Counted from the first letter of the stretch, positions 12,164 to 25,414 are shown. The stretch is 64,000 bases of DNA from Lepraria neglecta (GCA_033220425.1 CM065649.1:3596001-3660000), one strand, 5' to 3'. A program made the numbers and translations. The notes: generated by a model from the letters alone, not told the origin.

Positions 12164-13667
12164 TCCTTCCATGCTAGCGCGGCCAGACATGCAACAAAGA
12201 ATCCATACACTGTCTTGGGCGTGGACAAGAATGCTTCCTCGTCCGATATCAAAAAGGCCTACTACTCCCTAGCTAAGAAGTACCATCCCGATACAAACAA
12301 AGACCCAGGAGCGAAAGACCGTTTCTCAGAAGCACAATCATCTTATGAGATGCTCTCTGACCCGAAGAAGAAAGAGGCTTGGGATCAATACGGCGCCGCA
12401 GCGTTTGACCAAGGCGCAGGATTCGATCCAAGTGGAGGTGCAGGTGCGGGCGGAGGCGGAGGACCATTCGGAGGTGGATTCCAAGGGTTCGGTGGTGGTG
12501 GTGGTGGTGGCTTTGGGGCGGATATCAATTTTGAGGACCTTTTCGGGGCATTTACAGGTGGTGGAAGGAGGGGCAGAGGCCAAGGAGGGCCATTCCAACA
12601 GGAAGTACTGGTTGGTCAGAACATCGAGGTGCAGACCAACATCTCGTTTATGGATGCAGCGAAAGGGACGAGCAAGGACATCTTCATTACACCGCTTATG
12701 CAATGCAAGGTATGTAACGGCGGAGGCCTGAAGAAGGGGCAGTCACGGACTACATGCAAGAAATGTGGAGGAACCGGGACTCGGGTACATTTCATGCAAG
12801 CCGGCTTCCAGATGGCGAGCACCTGCGAGGCCTGCGGTGGACAGGGGGTGGTCGTTCCAAGAGGTGGCGAGTGCGGCGGCTGCCACGGGAATGGAGTTGT
12901 GAGAGAGCGAAGAACAGTCAACATCGATATCCCGCCAGGGGTCGAAGACGGCATGAGACTACGGGTCCATGGGGAGGGTGATGCTCCACCTACTGGTACA
13001 GCCGCGAACGACAATGCTCGGGCGACAAAGGGAGACCTCTACGTTTTTATAAGGGTAGCTGCGGACTCTAAATTCAGCCGATCAGGGGCAGATGTTCTGT
13101 ACACTGCCTCTATTCCGCTTACCACCGCAGTCCTTGGCGGCGAAATCAAGGTCCCTACATTGGAAAGCGAGGTCAAGCTGAAGGTGGCAACTGGGACCGG
13201 AACTGGGGATAAGATCACCCTGAGTGGAATGGGTATGCCGAAAATTGGAGGCCGGCGGAATGCGTTGGGAGACCTTCGTGTCGAGTTCAAGGTTCAGATG
13301 CCGAAATACCTGACCTCGAACCAGCGTACTATCCTGGAGATGCTTGCAGATGAGTTGGGGGACAAGAACGCTAAACGGGTGATGAACCTTGCGAGCATGA
13401 AGTGAGTCTAATGGTGAAGCTTTTTGTCTGCCAATACGCATGCTAATCTTTTCTAGGGAATCTATTTCTAAGGAATCCACAATAACCTCAACTTCAGGGG
13501 ATGCATCACCATCTTCGAAATCAGCCGAAGCTCATAAGAACGAAGGATTCCTGAAAGCGGCATGGCATAAGCTGACACACCAACATGACGATGTTCCTCC
13601 CGAAGAACCCAAGATCGAAGAGAAAGGACAGGAAGAGGAGCCCAAGAAAGCATCAGGCTCTGGGTGA
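12164..13667 (+). CDS. MDJ1: Mitochondrial DnaJ (Hsp40) chaperone MDJ1; first exon not included
   Basis: Two exons visible, 12164..13401 and 13457..13667, with a 55-base GTGAGT..TAG intron. The exon at 12164 opens [20 protein letters not shown], the usual end of a mitochondrial presequence followed by the J domain (HPD at KYHPDTNKD). A Gly/Phe-rich linker follows, then four CxxCxGxG zinc motifs ([32 protein letters not shown]) and the C-terminal substrate-binding domains. Known role: cochaperone of mitochondrial Hsp70 in matrix protein folding. The last exon adds an acidic/Lys-rich tail. About 482 residues are covered; one short 5' exon with the ATG is missing from this model because no junction in the right phase was clear. 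Confidence 0.9.
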
Positions 13668-14371
13668 CCAAGCATGGATGGCTCGCAAAGGCCTTCCCAA
13701 TCTTTACACATAGCGATGGTACGAAGGAGTAAGCGCGGACTTGACAATCTGATGCAGCATTCTGTACAGACTAGAAATGTACATTAGCACTAGACACCCT
13801 CCACCTATATCATAATAATGGTTCCCAGCCCAAAAGTGACCCTTTTCGAGGCCGTGGCGGAGCATTGATGCCGGCGCTTGCAACGAAGCTGGGAGGCCAA
13901 AGGCCAAGCTCGGAGGCGCTAGTTAGCGGCGGGACCGTCATCATTGGTCGTCCTGCAGGCTACACTTTAAAGGTGCTATCACACTCTTAGACTAAGATTC
14001 CGTAATGGTATGATACTTCCTCTACAAGCGCTTCTGGAAGAAATACTCCTGGCCGGACCCGCCGACCGAAGAAGTCTACTGTGACGTGCTGAACCGAAAA
14101 GTGCATATACGAAAACCGCTTTCCTGAACATTCTCCTACCATCCGAACGCAAGCCCACCGCCTTTATATTCAAGACAGGGTTGTAGCTCATACCTACTCA
14201 GCCCCACTTAGGCCTCAACACTACAGGGATTATGACACAGGCTCAAATATCTACAATAAACGCTTAACGCTCGTTGCGACCAGTGCTTCATGACTTCCCA
14301 GTCAAAAGCATTCTGTGCCAGGCCGAGACGGATCTCTAAGTGTTACGACCGTTAAGATATCCTCAGTCAAG
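13668..14371. other. MDJ1-BRO1 spacer
   Basis: 3' region of MDJ1 and promoter of BRO1. No supported gene. Confidence 0.5.
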
Positions 14372-17300
14372 ATGTTACAGCCTCCGATGATATCGAGTCC
14401 GCTGAAGCAGACGAATGAAATCGACTGGGTCACTCCACTAAAGAACTACATAAGGCAGACATATGGAGATGATCCGGAGAGGTATGCGGAGGAGTGCAAT
14501 ACACTCAACAGGCTTCGGCAAGATATGAGAGGAGCAGGAAAGGATAGCACAGCTGGGAGAGACCTGCTATATCGATATTATGGGCAGCTGGAATTACTGG
14601 ACCTTCGGTTCCCCGTGGATGAAAACCATATCAAGATATCCTTCACATGGTGCGTGTTGATCTACTTCCGTAACTCTACCTACCATAGAAGACTGACTTC
14701 TCGAAATTTCCCAGGTTTGACGCATTCACGCATAAGCCTACTGCTCAATATTCACTTGCCTACGAAAAAGCTTCCATTATATTCAACATCTCCGCGGTGC
14801 TGTCATGCCACGCAGCATACCAGAATCGATTCGAGGAGAAGGGGCAAAAGCAAGCATTTCATTCGTTCCAGGCCTCTGCCGGCATGTTCACCTACATCAA
14901 CGAGAACTTTCTACATGCACCATCTACGGATCTTAGCCGGGAAACCGTCAAGTGCTTGATCGCCATCATGCTCGCGCAGGGTCAGGAAGTATTTTTGGAG
15001 AAGCAGATGACAGACGGGAAAAAGTTTGGCCTGCTCGCCAAACTCGCTAGCCAAGCAGCGTCTCTATACGGCCAAGCTACTGAAGGGACCCAAGACAATG
15101 TGAATCGAGGTGTATTTGACAGGGTCTGGCTACATCTTGTCCAAGTCAAGACAAATTACATGTCTTCGCTCGCCCAATATTACCAAGCACTCGCGGATGA
15201 CGACGCCAATTCTCATGGCACGGCAATCGCTCGGCTACAGATTGCAGAGCAAGAAGGCAAGGACGCTGTTCGAATTGCAAATGCATTCCCATCTTCGGTA
15301 TCTGCGGCCTCCAATCTCAGCTCAGAAACAGGATCAAGTCTGATCGAGATGACCAAGAAGCATGTTGCAAGGGTTCAGGAGAGCCTGACTTCTTTCAACA
15401 AGGACAATGACTTCATCTACCATCAAACGGTGCCTGCAGAGGCTTCGTTGAGCCCGGTGGCAAAGATGCAAGCAGCGAAAGCCATACCAGTCAGTGAATT
15501 ATATCAAGGGCAGGATATCCAACGTATCATTGGTCCGGATATTTTCCAGAAGATCGTTCCAATGTCTGTCACTGAGTCAGCAAGTCTTTACGATGAAGAG
15601 AAGGCGAAGCTTGTTCGGGCTGAGGCAGAGAATGTAGAGACCGCGAACGGCGAAATGGCTGCCAGTCTTGATTACTTGAAGCTCCCTGGGAGCCTGAATG
15701 TCCTCAAGGGCGGCATGGATCAAGAAACAACAGTCGATGAGGAGTTTCGGACATGGTGTGAGGAGCTTGCAGGACACGAACCGTTCGGACGAGCATTTGA
15801 TCAGCTTCAGGTAGACAAGGGTAACATCCTTAGAGTTCTCGACAGTTGTACCAAACAACTGGACATGGAAGAGAGTATCTGCGAAAAGATGAGATCGAAA
15901 TATGGAGCTGATTGGACACAACAGCCAAGCTCAAGGCTCACCTCCACACTCCGAAGCGACGTCAGGAGTTATCGAGGCGCTGTAGAGGAAGCAAGTGGTA
16001 GCGACTCGCAACTTATGCATACTTCACAGCAGTACGAGTCAGATTTTGACGAGATGCGTTCAGCTGGTGAGACGGACGAAGCAGACGTCCTATATCAAAG
16101 GGCTATGCTCAATGCGGGCGGGGGCCGTGGCAAAAGCAGGAATGGTATCAGTCCTATGTCACCCAACGGAGAAGGAAATCTTCTGGATGATGACTTCGGT
16201 GAAGGCGGTATGAGTGTTATGGACCAGATAGCCAAGGTCGAGGATTTGCTACGAAAACTTGACTTGATTAAGCGAGATAGGACACAAGTGCTGAAGGATC
16301 TCAAAGAGAAGGTCAGATGACCCCTGTTCTGCGATCTGATAAGAGCTTACTGGTCTCATTTTAGGTCCACGACGACGACATATCCAATGTGCTGATATTG
16401 AACAAGAAATCGGTATCAAACCATGAGAATCAGCTCTTCCAGTCCGAGCTCGAGAAGTTTAGGCCTCATCAGAATCGACTACTGCAAGCAACCCACAAAC
16501 AGACCGCGCTGATGAAGGAATTGACAAAAACCTACGGTGTTCTTCTACAGGACAAAAGGGTCAAATCAGAACAGGCGAAATACGAGAGCTTCAACAGACA
16601 ACGAAATGCTGTTCTGACGAAGTATAAGAAAGTCTTCCAATCTTTTAATGACCTTATTCACGGACTCATGAGTGCGCAAAGCTTCTATTCAGAGATGAAA
16701 GAGACGGTGGAAAGTCTCGAGAAGAACGTGGAGACATTCGTTAATAATCGTCGCGCGGAAGGTGCTCAACTCCTCCATAAGATCGAGCAAGACAAAGCAG
16801 CCAGCGCCGGAGGTCAAGCTGACCGCGAGCGAGATCGATTGCAATCGCTTATGGAGCGAATGTCGATGGATCCATCGTCATCCCCAACGAAGTCCGGCAC
16901 ATCACGCTCAACGCCTTCATTAAGAACATCTCAAACTAATGAAGCATTTTCTTCCAAATCACCGCCAGTTTCACCTCCGTACTACTCGAAACCACCATCA
17001 ACATACAGCAATGGGCCATCGACGATAAAATCTCCACAATCTGCAGCTTCCTACCAGACATTTCCCCAGCATACCCCACCTGAGATGGGTCATTCTTCAG
17101 TGCCTAGGGACTCCTACCAGTCTAATACTACCCAAGGAGGAAACGACCCGTACAATCCAATGGCTTACCCCTTTCAATCGCCAGCGCCTCCACCTCGACC
17201 TCCATCCGCCCAGCCAAACCACCAGTATCTGCAGCAGCCAAATCAATTTCAGCCAAGTCAATTCCTCCCACAAGGTTATGTGCCTCCACCACCACCACCT

Positions 17301-17459
17301 GGGCCACCTCCAAATTCGCAGGGTGGGAACTTCGGAAATCCTGGATATCCTTATCCCTCTGGTCCAGGTGGTTATGCCTACAATCAGCCTCCTCCTAGGA
17401 AGAGTAGTGCTAGTCAGAATCCGGGTGATCCTTGGGCTGGTCTGAATGCGTGGAAATGA
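14372..17459 (+). CDS. BRO1: BRO1-domain ESCRT-associated protein (vacuolar sorting protein BRO1)
   Basis: Three exons: 14372..14649, 14715..16311 and 16365..17459, with introns of 65 and 53 bases, encode about 989 residues. The N-terminus MLQPPMISSPLKQTNEIDWV begins a BRO1 domain (to about residue 390), with RDLLYRYYGQLELLDLRFPV as a hallmark. A helical V-domain follows, including YQGQDIQRIIGPDIFQKI and the LRKLDLIKRDRTQVLKDLKE segment, then a Pro/Tyr/Gln-rich tail. Known role: recruits the ubiquitin hydrolase Doa4 and binds Snf7 at endosomes during multivesicular body sorting. The length fits Bro1 rather than the shorter Rim20/PalA or PalC. The donor at 16312 (GTCAGA) is non-standard but the family needs this junction. 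Confidence 0.93.
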
Positions 17460-18272
17460 AGCATGAAGGCCCTTGTCATCACGCGAGAGACACAACCATG
17501 ACTGGACCAAGGCCATCGTGGTGGAAATCTTCCTTGACCTTTTACGGTTGGTTCACTCGTCAGATCGGGCCCGGCACCTCCGGTGTCTGTGGGCACCCTA
17601 TCTATCCACACGAAGCTCATAGACCTTACCATATATGCTCTCTCACAACCCCGGCATTTGCACTCGGTATCATTATGCCCGGCGATGATCCCAACATATG
17701 AATGATATGGCCAGATCTCAAGCTCACGAGCCTCGGTTGCAAAAAGTCCAAGCGATTAAACATCAGCCTCACCGTCATACTTAAGCTAAACATGAAACAT
17801 TTCATCAAGAGACTCCGAAGTCCTGTTGGAATAGAAGCGATAGCCGTTGCCGGTATGCGATGTTTCAGATTCTAGTGTCAATGCCAAGATCTGGGGCTCC
17901 CTCCACGCGACCCGAGATCTTAGCGTCGCTCAGACATCTAGGTTTTGACCACCATACCTCCATCTTCCGCTGGAACTATTGATTTTCATTTAAATGTCTT
18001 ATCAAGGGCATCTAGTGTATACTTTAGCTCAGGTGAACGGAACTGAATAGGGTGACTGCACAGCGTGTCCAGTCATAGCATTTGTAGATAGTCTGATCAG
18101 ATTCGAATAATATAAAAAGTGAAATCAATATATTCAGATTTTATGATAGTACAATTCTCTACGAACGCCTTTTCAGCTCGACAGCATTTGGTATCACCCA
18201 TAGCTCATCCCCTCGACCCAAACCAAAAAAAAGAAAAAAACAATCCCTCACCCCTCCCCCTCTTTTCAGCTA
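17460..18272. other. Convergent 3' spacer between BRO1 and the Ato-type transporter
   Basis: AT-rich towards 18100-18230 with A-runs. No supported gene or repeat. Confidence 0.5.
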
Positions 18273-19456
18273 TCACGCACTAAACCGTTCCTTCTGCTTA
18301 ACCCTCTCACTCAACGGCGTAATCAAACGACTAATATCCCCGACCGGAATCTCATAAGGAAAATCCACACTCGCAAGCATTTGCGCAAAGAAAATCCACC
18401 ACCCAGCCATCACGGCCATAAACCCAAACGCCCCCGCCGCGACCTGTAATTTCTGCGCCATTACCAGGTGCCCGGCTGCGAAGTGCCAGTAGGAAGCTGT
18501 GAGAACGACGAAGGTCATTAGGAGGCCGAAGAAGATGGCGACGAAGGCTAGGTTCGTGCGCAGGGCGCAGATTAGGTAGATTAGGGAGAGGAGGCCCATG
18601 AAGAGGAGGAAGAATCCTGTGCGTTCAATTAGTATTAAGTTGGTAGATGTGGATGGGGATTGGAGATGAGAAGAAAAAAAATGGGGGAGAAGAAGGGGGT
18701 GGGCTTACCGAAACTTGCGTGGAAGCTAGGAGATGTGAGGCCCGTCGCGATATTATTCGGATCAGTAGCATATTCGCCATACGCATTAAACGCCGGCGTG
18801 AGCGTCGCCCCCAGCGTAAACCAGAATCCACCAAAGCTGCAAAAGACCACAAAACTGAATGTATTACCGAGGAAAAATTCCAGTACCCCGCCCAAACTCA
18901 TCAGGAAGCCGCCGATGAAATAATACGCTCCCACCGTCGCGATGCCATCACCGCCCGCTCCTCTCCAGCCCATCAATTCGCATGATAGTGGGGATAAGGA
19001 GAGGAGGAATCCTAAGAGGGCGAGGGGAGTGGGGTTGCCGAAGGTTTGGCGGAGTTCGCCTTTGACTTCTTTTTGGGGGTTGAGGTAGATTTTCTCGAAG
19101 AGCTCGGGAGAGATGGTGACGGAGTTTGCGGTTTTGATTTTGTTTAGGGCTTCGTCCGAGGGGACGTCGCGACCTAGGTGGTAGGGTGATGTGGGAGAGT
19201 TGTTGAGGTAGTTTGGGCGGGTGGATTCTTCGGAGAGGTTTTGGACGGAGGGGAAAGTTGGATTGAAGGTTGTGCTGAAGGGTTTTTCGTTGATGCGGTC
19301 GTCGGCGTTGGGGGTTTTGTTGTGGTGTCGGTGGGAAGGGTGGTGGTTGTCTCTGTGGTTGTAGTGGTTGGTGTCGCCGTCGCGGTGGAAGGCGAGGTAG
19401 GTGTCCATTTGGCCGACTATGGAGTGGTTTTTAGAGCAGAGGTAGAATTGTGACAT
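18273..19456 (-). CDS. GPR1/FUN34/YaaH (Ato) family acetate/ammonium transporter
   Basis: Two exons, 19456..18709 and 18616..18273, with a 92-base GTAAGC..CAG intron, encode 363 residues. After a His/Asn-rich cytoplasmic N-terminus comes the family signature NPTPLALLGF (NPxPL type), followed by six hydrophobic segments, including GAYYFIGGFLMSLGGVLEFF and FGGFWFTLGATLTPAFNAYG. Known relatives (Ady2/Ato1, Aspergillus AcpA, Yarrowia Gpr1) sit in the plasma membrane and carry or sense acetate; substrate here is inferred. The start could be ATG 19456 or the in-frame ATG at about 19408 (MDTYLAFHRDG); the first 16 residues look unlike the family. Confidence 0.88.
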
Positions 19457-21149
19457 TAGAAGCAGCTCAGAGGCTGAGTCTTGGCATGAAAGACAGGCGG
19501 TTGGTAGGGAGATTTGGGGTGGAGGGAAGAAGTGTCAGGTTTCTAGTATGGAAAAAGGAAATCGAGATGAATATATAACTTGAAAGGGTGTGTCAATGCT
19601 TGCTAATTGGACAAGGGAGACATGACATGTAAGGAGAATATTTTTCATCCGCGCGAGTTTCAGATATTTCGACTATTCTGAGCTTCTGCTGGAGTATAGC
19701 ATCACTTTTGCCACATGGTAGCTGGTGTAGTAACGATTGGGGGCCGAAAGCGGTAATAGCTTGGCTGAGATTCTGGGGTATGGGGTAACGCGTCTGTACG
19801 ATTCTTGCGATTGATCCAGAGATCTGAGGAAGGATAGTGTGGCCGTGCGTTGTCAACCTTGATCATGAGTGGTCAGGACGCAGAGAGCGAGTCAAGATGC
19901 ATAAGTCATAAGCGGCGCCATTCGCGAAAATGCTGAAGTAAAGACCATAACGGGCATATATCCCTCAGTAGGTGGCTTTCTGAGCAAGCTTGTCATCCAG
20001 TAGATATCCTATTCGCAAGGACGTCTTAGCGCGCATATCACAAGGCTGTCTTTATGCTTTTTGCGTGCTGTTTTCAGAAGCGCTTAACTGCGCACCACAG
20101 GAAACATTAGCGCAAATATGAAACATGAAATTAGCGAAGAGCCGTTGCGACCTGAAGCAGTCACATGCTAAGTGCAGCATCCGAGATATAGAGGACCATT
20201 CTGGAGAAATCGGCCTTGACCTAAGAGATGTATTTTGCGCATGTTGTCTCTGCTCGACGCGTCAAAGTCAAACGTCACGTTGAAGTCACTGGCGTAGATC
20301 GTAACACCTCATTCGAGGTGCTGTAATCTAATCTTTCTATAGAAGCAAAGAGCATCTAGAACATTCTTTTGGCGACTTGCACACTTTGTCTTTGGCAATG
20401 CCGGTAGTGTTTTGTGTCTCGCGAGTAGAGACCGGCAGCAATAGGCCGTGAGAGGCAGTGGTTGCAAGGCAAAGCTCTGTCGTCAGAGATATGATGTCCG
20501 CAGATGCAAGGCCGGCATTCTCTCGTTCACGTCAAGCGATTGGCCTCGGCCAAAGGTGTAATTGGTAGATGAAATCCATACTTTCCAGATGTTGCCGCAA
20601 GAGTCGATTTATTGCTTCACTCACAGCAGCATTACGTAACCAATATCGAATCTCTCTCGAAGCTTGCTGCATCTTGCGTGGGGACAACATTAAGGTAGAG
20701 AGGTAGTTTGGAGGGTTCTTAGCCTTCGAGCGATCAGACGAGCGTCTTGCCCAAGCAAGACTTTTGCACAAATCTTTGCTTCTTGTGTGAGGAAATTTCG
20801 TAGGAATGGGGGCCAAAGCTCAACATATATAGACACAAGGAGGATTATACTCTCATATGCCTGCTTTTCTGTCTGGTGCTGTACAAGAGCCGCACGAAAT
20901 AAAAGTGCCGAAGCGCCCAATATCAGGTTACAAAGAGGGCTATGTGTGACAGAACAAAACGTAATGGATGCAGTAAAGACAATCCCAGCCTTTTACGTAA
21001 GGTGGATGCAGCGCGCGGTAGAGTCGTCAAAGATCAAGGCTCCACGCGTCTCGTAGAAAGCGATTGGAGCAGAATGGCATCCGGTGGCCGTGGAGGCATC
21101 ATAGCATTTCGTGAATAATATTACATAGTCAAGTAAACAAAGAGTGTCA
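19457..21149. other. 1.7 kb gene-free stretch between the transporter and LEU1
   Basis: Holds the transporter promoter on the left and the LEU1 3' end on the right. Reading frames at 20532..20920 (minus) and 20787..21056 (plus) are short and have no recognisable domain. No repeat found. Confidence 0.45.
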
Positions 21150-23633
21150 TCACCATTCCAGCGGCTCTTCGATCTGCTCGCCACGGTTGGTTTTCGGAAC
21201 GGGTACAGCCTCCACCTTCACAGGGCCAGTTCGATTCCCTCTCTTCAGATAGCCGCTGCCATCCAGCCAGGGGGTGTCCATGGTCCTTCTGCCCTCGAAA
21301 CTCTTGATTTTGTCTTCCATCTGCATTGTCAATCCAATGTCATCCAGACCATTGACTAAGCAATGCTTCCTGAACTCCTCAACCTCGAAGTTAGCTAATT
21401 TCTTCCCCGAAGCATCTTTCACTTCTTGATTGACAAGATCAACTTCGATCTCACGACCTGCTTTGGCCTCATCAGCAATCTTCTCGAGTGTCGGCTGGTC
21501 AGTAATGGCAAGTGGAAGCATGCCGTTCTTGAAAGTGTTGTTGAAGAATATGTCAGCGTAGGATGGGGCGATTATGCAAGTGATGCCAAAATCAAGGAGT
21601 GCCCATGGCGCATGTTCACGCGAGCTACCGCAGCCGAAGTTGGGACCAGTAACCACAAGGATCTTTGAATGCCTATATGGCTCTTTATTAAGGACAAAAT
21701 TTGGGTTCTCAGAGCCGTCCTCGTTGAACCGAAGAGCGTAGAAAAGAGCCGAGCCTAGACCGGTTCGCTTAATGGTTTTCAAGAATTGCTTGGGGATGAT
21801 TGCGTCTGTGTCGACGTTGGAGCGCTCTATTGGCGCCGCTATTCCCTTCAAAGTAGTAAACTTAGGTTGTCCTCCTGACAAGCTTGCGGTGCCATTGTTG
21901 GCCTGTGTCTGGTTTTCTTCTGGCAGGTCGAGGATGCGATCTAGATCGTCATCGGTATCAATATCGGAAACTTCTGGAGTTAGGGCCATCTTCGGAGCTG
22001 CCTTTGACGGTGTAGCGTTTCGATCTGCCAACTTTCGCACATCTGCTAGTTTGCCGACAATTGCTGCAGCAGCAGCCATGACTGGTGACATTAAGTGTGT
22101 TCTGCCACCAGCGCCTTGACGACCTTCAAAGTTGCGGTTCGATGTGCTTGCACAGCGCTCCTTGGGGGAAAGGATATCCGGGTTCATTCCTAAGCACATT
22201 GAACAGCCTGCCTCACGCCACTCGAAGCCGGCGTCCATGAAAATCTTGTCTAGGCCTTCGCACTCTGCTTGTTCCTTGACAAGACCAGAGCCGGGAACAA
22301 CCATGGCTCTCTTAAGATTCGAAGCAATCTTTTTGCCATCCACGATCTTAGCAGCCGCCCGGAGGTCCTCTATCCTTGAATTCGTACAGGAGCCAATAAA
22401 GACTTTATCAAGCTCAACGTCCTCCATTTTGGTGCCTGGGGTTAAACCCATGTATTCGAGGGCTCGTCTTGCGCTATCCCTTTTCGGTTCGGTTGGGAAG
22501 TCTTCAGGATTCGGCACGACGCCAGTGATAGGCACGACATCTTGCGGTGAGGTTCCCCAAGAGACTGTTGGTATAATATCCTTGGCATCGATGAAGACCT
22601 CCTCATCAAACTTCGCTCCGTCGTCGGTCTTCAGGCTTGACCAGTACTTAACAGCCTTTTTCCATTCTGGACTGTCCACCTTAGGCGCCAATGGCCGACC
22701 CTTGAGGTAGTTGAATGTAGTCTCGTCAGGTGCTATCATTCCTGCTCTTGCCCCTCCTTCAATAGACATGTTGCAGATTGACATTCGGGCCTCCATGCTC
22801 AATCCTCGGATGGCTGACCCGCAAAATTCAATGACTGCCGCGGTCCCACCTGCTGTGCCAATCACGCCGATTACGTGGAGGATTATGTCCTTGCTACTGA
22901 CTCCTGGTAGCAGCGCCCCTTCCACTTGTATCCTCATATTTTTGCTTCGTTTCGTAATCAAAGTTTGTGTTGCAAGGACGTGTTCGACCTCACTTGTGCC
23001 AATTCCAAATGCTAGTGCTCCGAAAGCCCCATGTGTAGATGTATGGCTGTCGCCACATACGACGGTGGTGCCGGGAAGCGTAAACCCTTGCTCGGGGCCG
23101 ATGATGTGGACGATACCCTGACGTTTGGTCCCGAGCCCGAAGTAGGTCAGACCAAAGGCTTTGACGTTGTCTTCAAGAGTGACACATTGTGTACGGGAGT
23201 CGGCTTCCTCAATGAATTGCCCTACATGCTTGAAATTCTTCCGGGGCGTAGTGGGCACGTTCTATAGCATGTCAGTGACAACTTCGGGAGAATCCTAGGC
23301 AATATGTAGAGACATACGTGATCTGTTGTGGCTAGAGTGCAATCGGGTCTTCGGACCTTGCGTTTTGCGTTCCTCAGGCCTTCAAAAGCTTGCTGTTGCT
23401 CAATCAGTGACTGAAAGGCAGGGATGGGTTAAGGGAGCTTACCGGTGATGTGACTTCATGGACAAGGTGTCTGTCTGCACAAGACGTCAGTGCATGGGCA
23501 TGAGCATGAAAGATATGTAGACATTGACTGTACCAATATATAGCAAGATAGTCCCGTCATCTCGCTCATCAACAATGTGGTCTTGAAAGACCTTGTCATA
23601 CAGAGTTCGGGGCTTTTGGTCGGCGGAAGGCAT
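21150..23633 (-). CDS. LEU1: 3-isopropylmalate dehydratase (alpha-isopropylmalate isomerase)
   Basis: Four exons: 23633..23534, 23474..23443, 23392..23318 and 23261..21150, with introns of 59, 50 and 56 bases, encode 772 residues. It converts 2-isopropylmalate to 3-isopropylmalate, the second committed step of leucine synthesis, using a 4Fe-4S cluster. The large-subunit (LeuC-like) half starts [16 protein letters not shown], has [20 protein letters not shown], the cluster motif FIGSCTNSR and a second cysteine pair CSMCLGMN. A linker leads to the small-subunit (LeuD-like) half with [15 protein letters not shown]. This fusion is normal for fungi. Exon 2 is only 32 bases. A CCG-N4-CGG site lies 142 bases upstream of the ATG (see regulatory entry). 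Confidence 0.95.
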
Positions 23634-23774
23634 GATTTATGTGTCTGCCTGCAGTTTGGAGGGGTTGAGAATGGAGGATGCTTCTCTGTAGAAAGCAGAC
23701 TTGGCTGACATCAATTGGAGGCATAGGCTTTACTGGAGTAGATACTCATGTTGCACAGGATCAAGAAGCTACGA

Positions 23775-23784
23775 CCGATATCGG
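23775..23784. promoter_or_regulatory. CCG-N4-CGG palindrome upstream of LEU1, candidate Leu3 site
   Basis: The perfect palindrome CCGATATCGG lies 142 bases upstream of the LEU1 ATG. The Zn2Cys6 regulator Leu3 is known to bind everted CGG triplets with four-base spacing (CCG-N4-CGG), and LEU1 is its classic target. The match is seen; the binding is inferred. Confidence 0.6.
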
Positions 23785-23915
23785 CGCCCTCGGTTGTTCG
23801 GCTGTCATCAAGATTTAGCTCATCGCTCATTGGTTGGCTCGCCACATTGCTTCCCGAGAATTCTCCTGCCTATTTCTACGGAAGGTACACACAATTTTAT
23901 ACTCAGAGCATTATG

Positions 23916-25414
23916 CTATCCTCTATTGTCTTGTCTGAATACCCAAAGAGCTAGCTCGTGCCGCACGAATAGGCCTAGGACACCGCAGAATGCCTGCATC
24001 ACGAGCAGCTCGATTGCAAGTCGATCCTCCCTTCTCGGACCGAACCAGACAAGCCAGAGATTCAGGATGGTAAGATTCGTGGATTCGACGATCTCACCCT
24101 TGCCATTCTTCTCCAACCTGATCAAAGGAAGAGGAAATCCGGCGAGGAGCTTCAACAAGAAAGCCACTGGCCTAGACGGAGGTTTCTGCCACTGGGTCAT
24201 TGATGGCTCTAGAAGTCCAGTCCGTGGATTGAACCGTGGTAGTCGATGTCTCGGGCATGGTATTAGCCGGAAGAGCTGCGGTGCAGAGTAGATGAAATTA
24301 ATGATCTGGGGTATGAACAGAAGGAGCAGCGTTTTGCTGAAATGTCCGAGTATTCCCACGATAGCAAAGACCATGCCTGCGAAATAGCAGTAGGTGTCAC
24401 CCACGAAGACTTTTGCTGGATACCAGTTATGCCACCAGAGAGCTATGGAAACTCCAATGAATGGCAAAAGTAGGTACATCGAAAATAGATGAGGATCTGT
24501 AGCTGGATGAGGCGAAGGGCTGCTTGGGGCAGCGTAGAGTGACAGGATGTCGTTTGCCAAGAGCAGGAAGCCAATGACTATGGATTGCGAAACTTCGATG
24601 CCATTGATGCCGGCCAAGATGTTGATACTGTTAGGGCAAAATATGGCGATTGCAGCCATGTAAGCGTAATAAAGCCAACCCAGATTGACCATAGTGCCGA
24701 GATACGGCTCCAGTTGGACGGGAACGACAACATTGGTGACTCCATAGTCGACAAAGTAGACCACCAGCATGGGAATTGCCGCAAAGGCTGGGATGAAAAG
24801 TTTGTGTCGCCACCGAATGTCGAATAGATCGTCGCCAATGCCCAAGAGGACCACAGATTGCAATGAAAGAATTGCGGATAAATATGATGCGAGCTTCGAA
24901 AATCTTAGCATAAGTCTGATTTGATTTCGAGATAGTAACTGTGCCTTACCTTACTATGCGGAAATCGATGCAAGATCCGACCCGTTTCAACATACTGGCG
25001 TTCCAGGACAAATTCTCGATTGCCTCCTCCTGACGTAGCAGCCACAATGTCTTTGTAAAATGGGAATGGTATGAACACAATGATTGTAAGAAGATATACA
25101 ACAGCACAAATGGCTCCCATAGTTTCCGGGCTGCGTCCTAAACATTAGCATAGCAAACGAGGTCATCTAGAGAATACTTACATTTCCACTTTCTTGAGTT
25201 TGGACATATCCCGGCCCTTGAGGCCAGCCTTCATGAATGTGTCTCCCAGCCATCGGATAAGGCTAAATGTGAAAGCAAATGCTATGCCGCTAAATGCCAA
25301 TGAAGCGATTAGCGGCTCGCCGTCGCCGTGGAAAGTGTTGATTATTATGCCAACACAAGCAGCAGAGAGCGTCAGGAGGCTCCATGCCTCCGCCCCAGTC
25401 AGGCTCGACGTCAT
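23916..25414 (-). CDS. ALG7: UDP-GlcNAc:dolichyl-phosphate GlcNAc-1-phosphate transferase
   Basis: Three exons: 25414..25182, 25130..24950 and 24893..23916, with introns of 51 and 56 bases, encode 463 residues. It starts the lipid-linked oligosaccharide pathway by moving GlcNAc-1-P to dolichyl phosphate on the ER membrane; it is the tunicamycin target. Family motifs are clear: IPETMGAICAVVYLL, HRFPHSKLASYLSAI, GIGDDLFDIRWRHK with the catalytic Asp pair, NGIEVSQS and KVFVGDTYCYFAG. About ten hydrophobic segments are spread over the protein. A GTG just upstream is in frame, but ATG 25414 gives the expected start. The two donors overlapping at 24954 and 24949 are both possible; the chosen one keeps the HSKLAS motif. 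Confidence 0.94.

Noticed and set aside
18647-19453. Plus-strand ORFs opposite the Ato-type transporter
   Set aside because: Antisense shadows of a clear transporter gene.
21426-23267. Several long plus-strand ORFs opposite LEU1
   Set aside because: Antisense shadows of a highly conserved coding sequence.
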